The notes below the pieces were generated by a model, which was not told the DNA's origin, searched no databases, and saw only the letters and a program-made list of their open reading frames with translations. From contig JAKMXF010000166.1 of NCBI GenBank assembly GCA_024704765.1, forward strand, positions 522,743-586,742: DNA of 64,000 bases, read 5' to 3'. Made by a program: the position numbers and the translations under genes. Numbering within the stretch: the first letter of the stretch is position 1; the number at the start of each line of letters is the position of its first letter. Origin of the DNA: Oopsacas minuta (lineage: Eukaryota > Porifera > Hexactinellida > Lyssacinosida > Leucopsacidae). Shown one piece after another: positions 63,775 through 64,000 of the stretch.

Positions 63775-64000
63775 ATTTATCTATCATTATTTACACACGT
63801 ATTAATTTGTTGAATTTATTTAATCTATTTGTCTCTTAACTGAGACAAATAAATCTTTTTAGAATGCTACAAGTTCCAAAAATTGGAATTACAGGGGAAG
63901 TAGCATGCGAATGAACCTAGCTAATTGTATTCACTTGTCGTTAAACAGGAATATAATTATTCGATTGGAAGAATCTGAATAACTCCTTAGTATTGTTTAC
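63775..64000. other. 3' flank of MSL1
   Basis: It contains a perfect hairpin at about 63828-63852 (ATTTGTCTC, 6-nt loop, GAGACAAAT) that overlaps an AATAAA polyadenylation-type signal. Nothing else is recognised. Confidence 0.6.

Overview
This window is AT-rich nuclear DNA from an animal with intron-poor genes. The gene set is clearly metazoan-type: CCT5, BUB3, RPL19, LSM4, FIGNL1, syntaxin-18, WDR43/UTP5, NOPCHAP1, a CYBC1/EROS relative, MSL1, a FEM1-like protein, and the motile-cilium protein RSPH10B. Large genes such as WDR43, RSPH10B, BUB3, STX18, PRORP and FIGNL1 are single open reading frames. The few introns that can be read are mostly 50-550 bp with GT-AG ends. The species cannot be fixed from the sequence. 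A compact or reduced invertebrate lineage (for example an orthonectid or a glass sponge) is only a guess.

Layout. 1-8.2 kb: the 3' end of a Dpy-30-motif gene, NOPCHAP1-like, then WDR43. WDR43 is followed 167 bp later by STX18. 9.5-12.6 kb: a MULE (Mutator-like) transposon whose transposase has well-phased small introns and a SWIM finger. 13.9-19.5 kb: RSPH10B, BUB3 and a divergent FEM1-like gene, the last two again 167 bp apart. 20.2-23.1 kb: four-exon CCT5 with a transposon-filled third intron. 24.9-26.3 kb: a mitochondrial RNase P nuclease (PRORP) with two catalytic aspartates replaced. 28.98-30.64 kb: a divergent two-exon actin on the minus strand. 34.2-34.7 kb: CYBC1-like. 36.1-38.8 kb: four-exon CEP72/LRRC36-like. 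42.1-49.3 kb, minus strand: FIGNL1, LSM4, RPL19 and a TMEM179-like four-pass protein. 51.4-59.6 kb: a transposon cluster made of a decayed hAT, a spliced integrase-plus-OTU-protease gene of Ginger1 type, and a second hAT with recognisable ends and an 8-bp target duplication. That hAT lies 50 bp upstream of a C22orf39/PANTS-like gene. 62.9-63.8 kb: a short MSL1.

The gene-free stretches are mostly repeats: a Helitron-like family (at least seven pieces), several pogo-like MITEs with TA duplications, long fold-backs, and a 29-bp tandem array.

The host genes do not form one pathway; they are ordinary housekeeping, ciliary, centrosomal and chromatin genes. The most unusual items are the PRORP with a broken active site, the actin with changed nucleotide-site residues, the integrase-OTU element, and the recurrence of a splice-acceptor-like AG just upstream of start codons. 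With the two 167-bp same-strand gene pairs, that last pattern raises the possibility of trans-splicing and operons.
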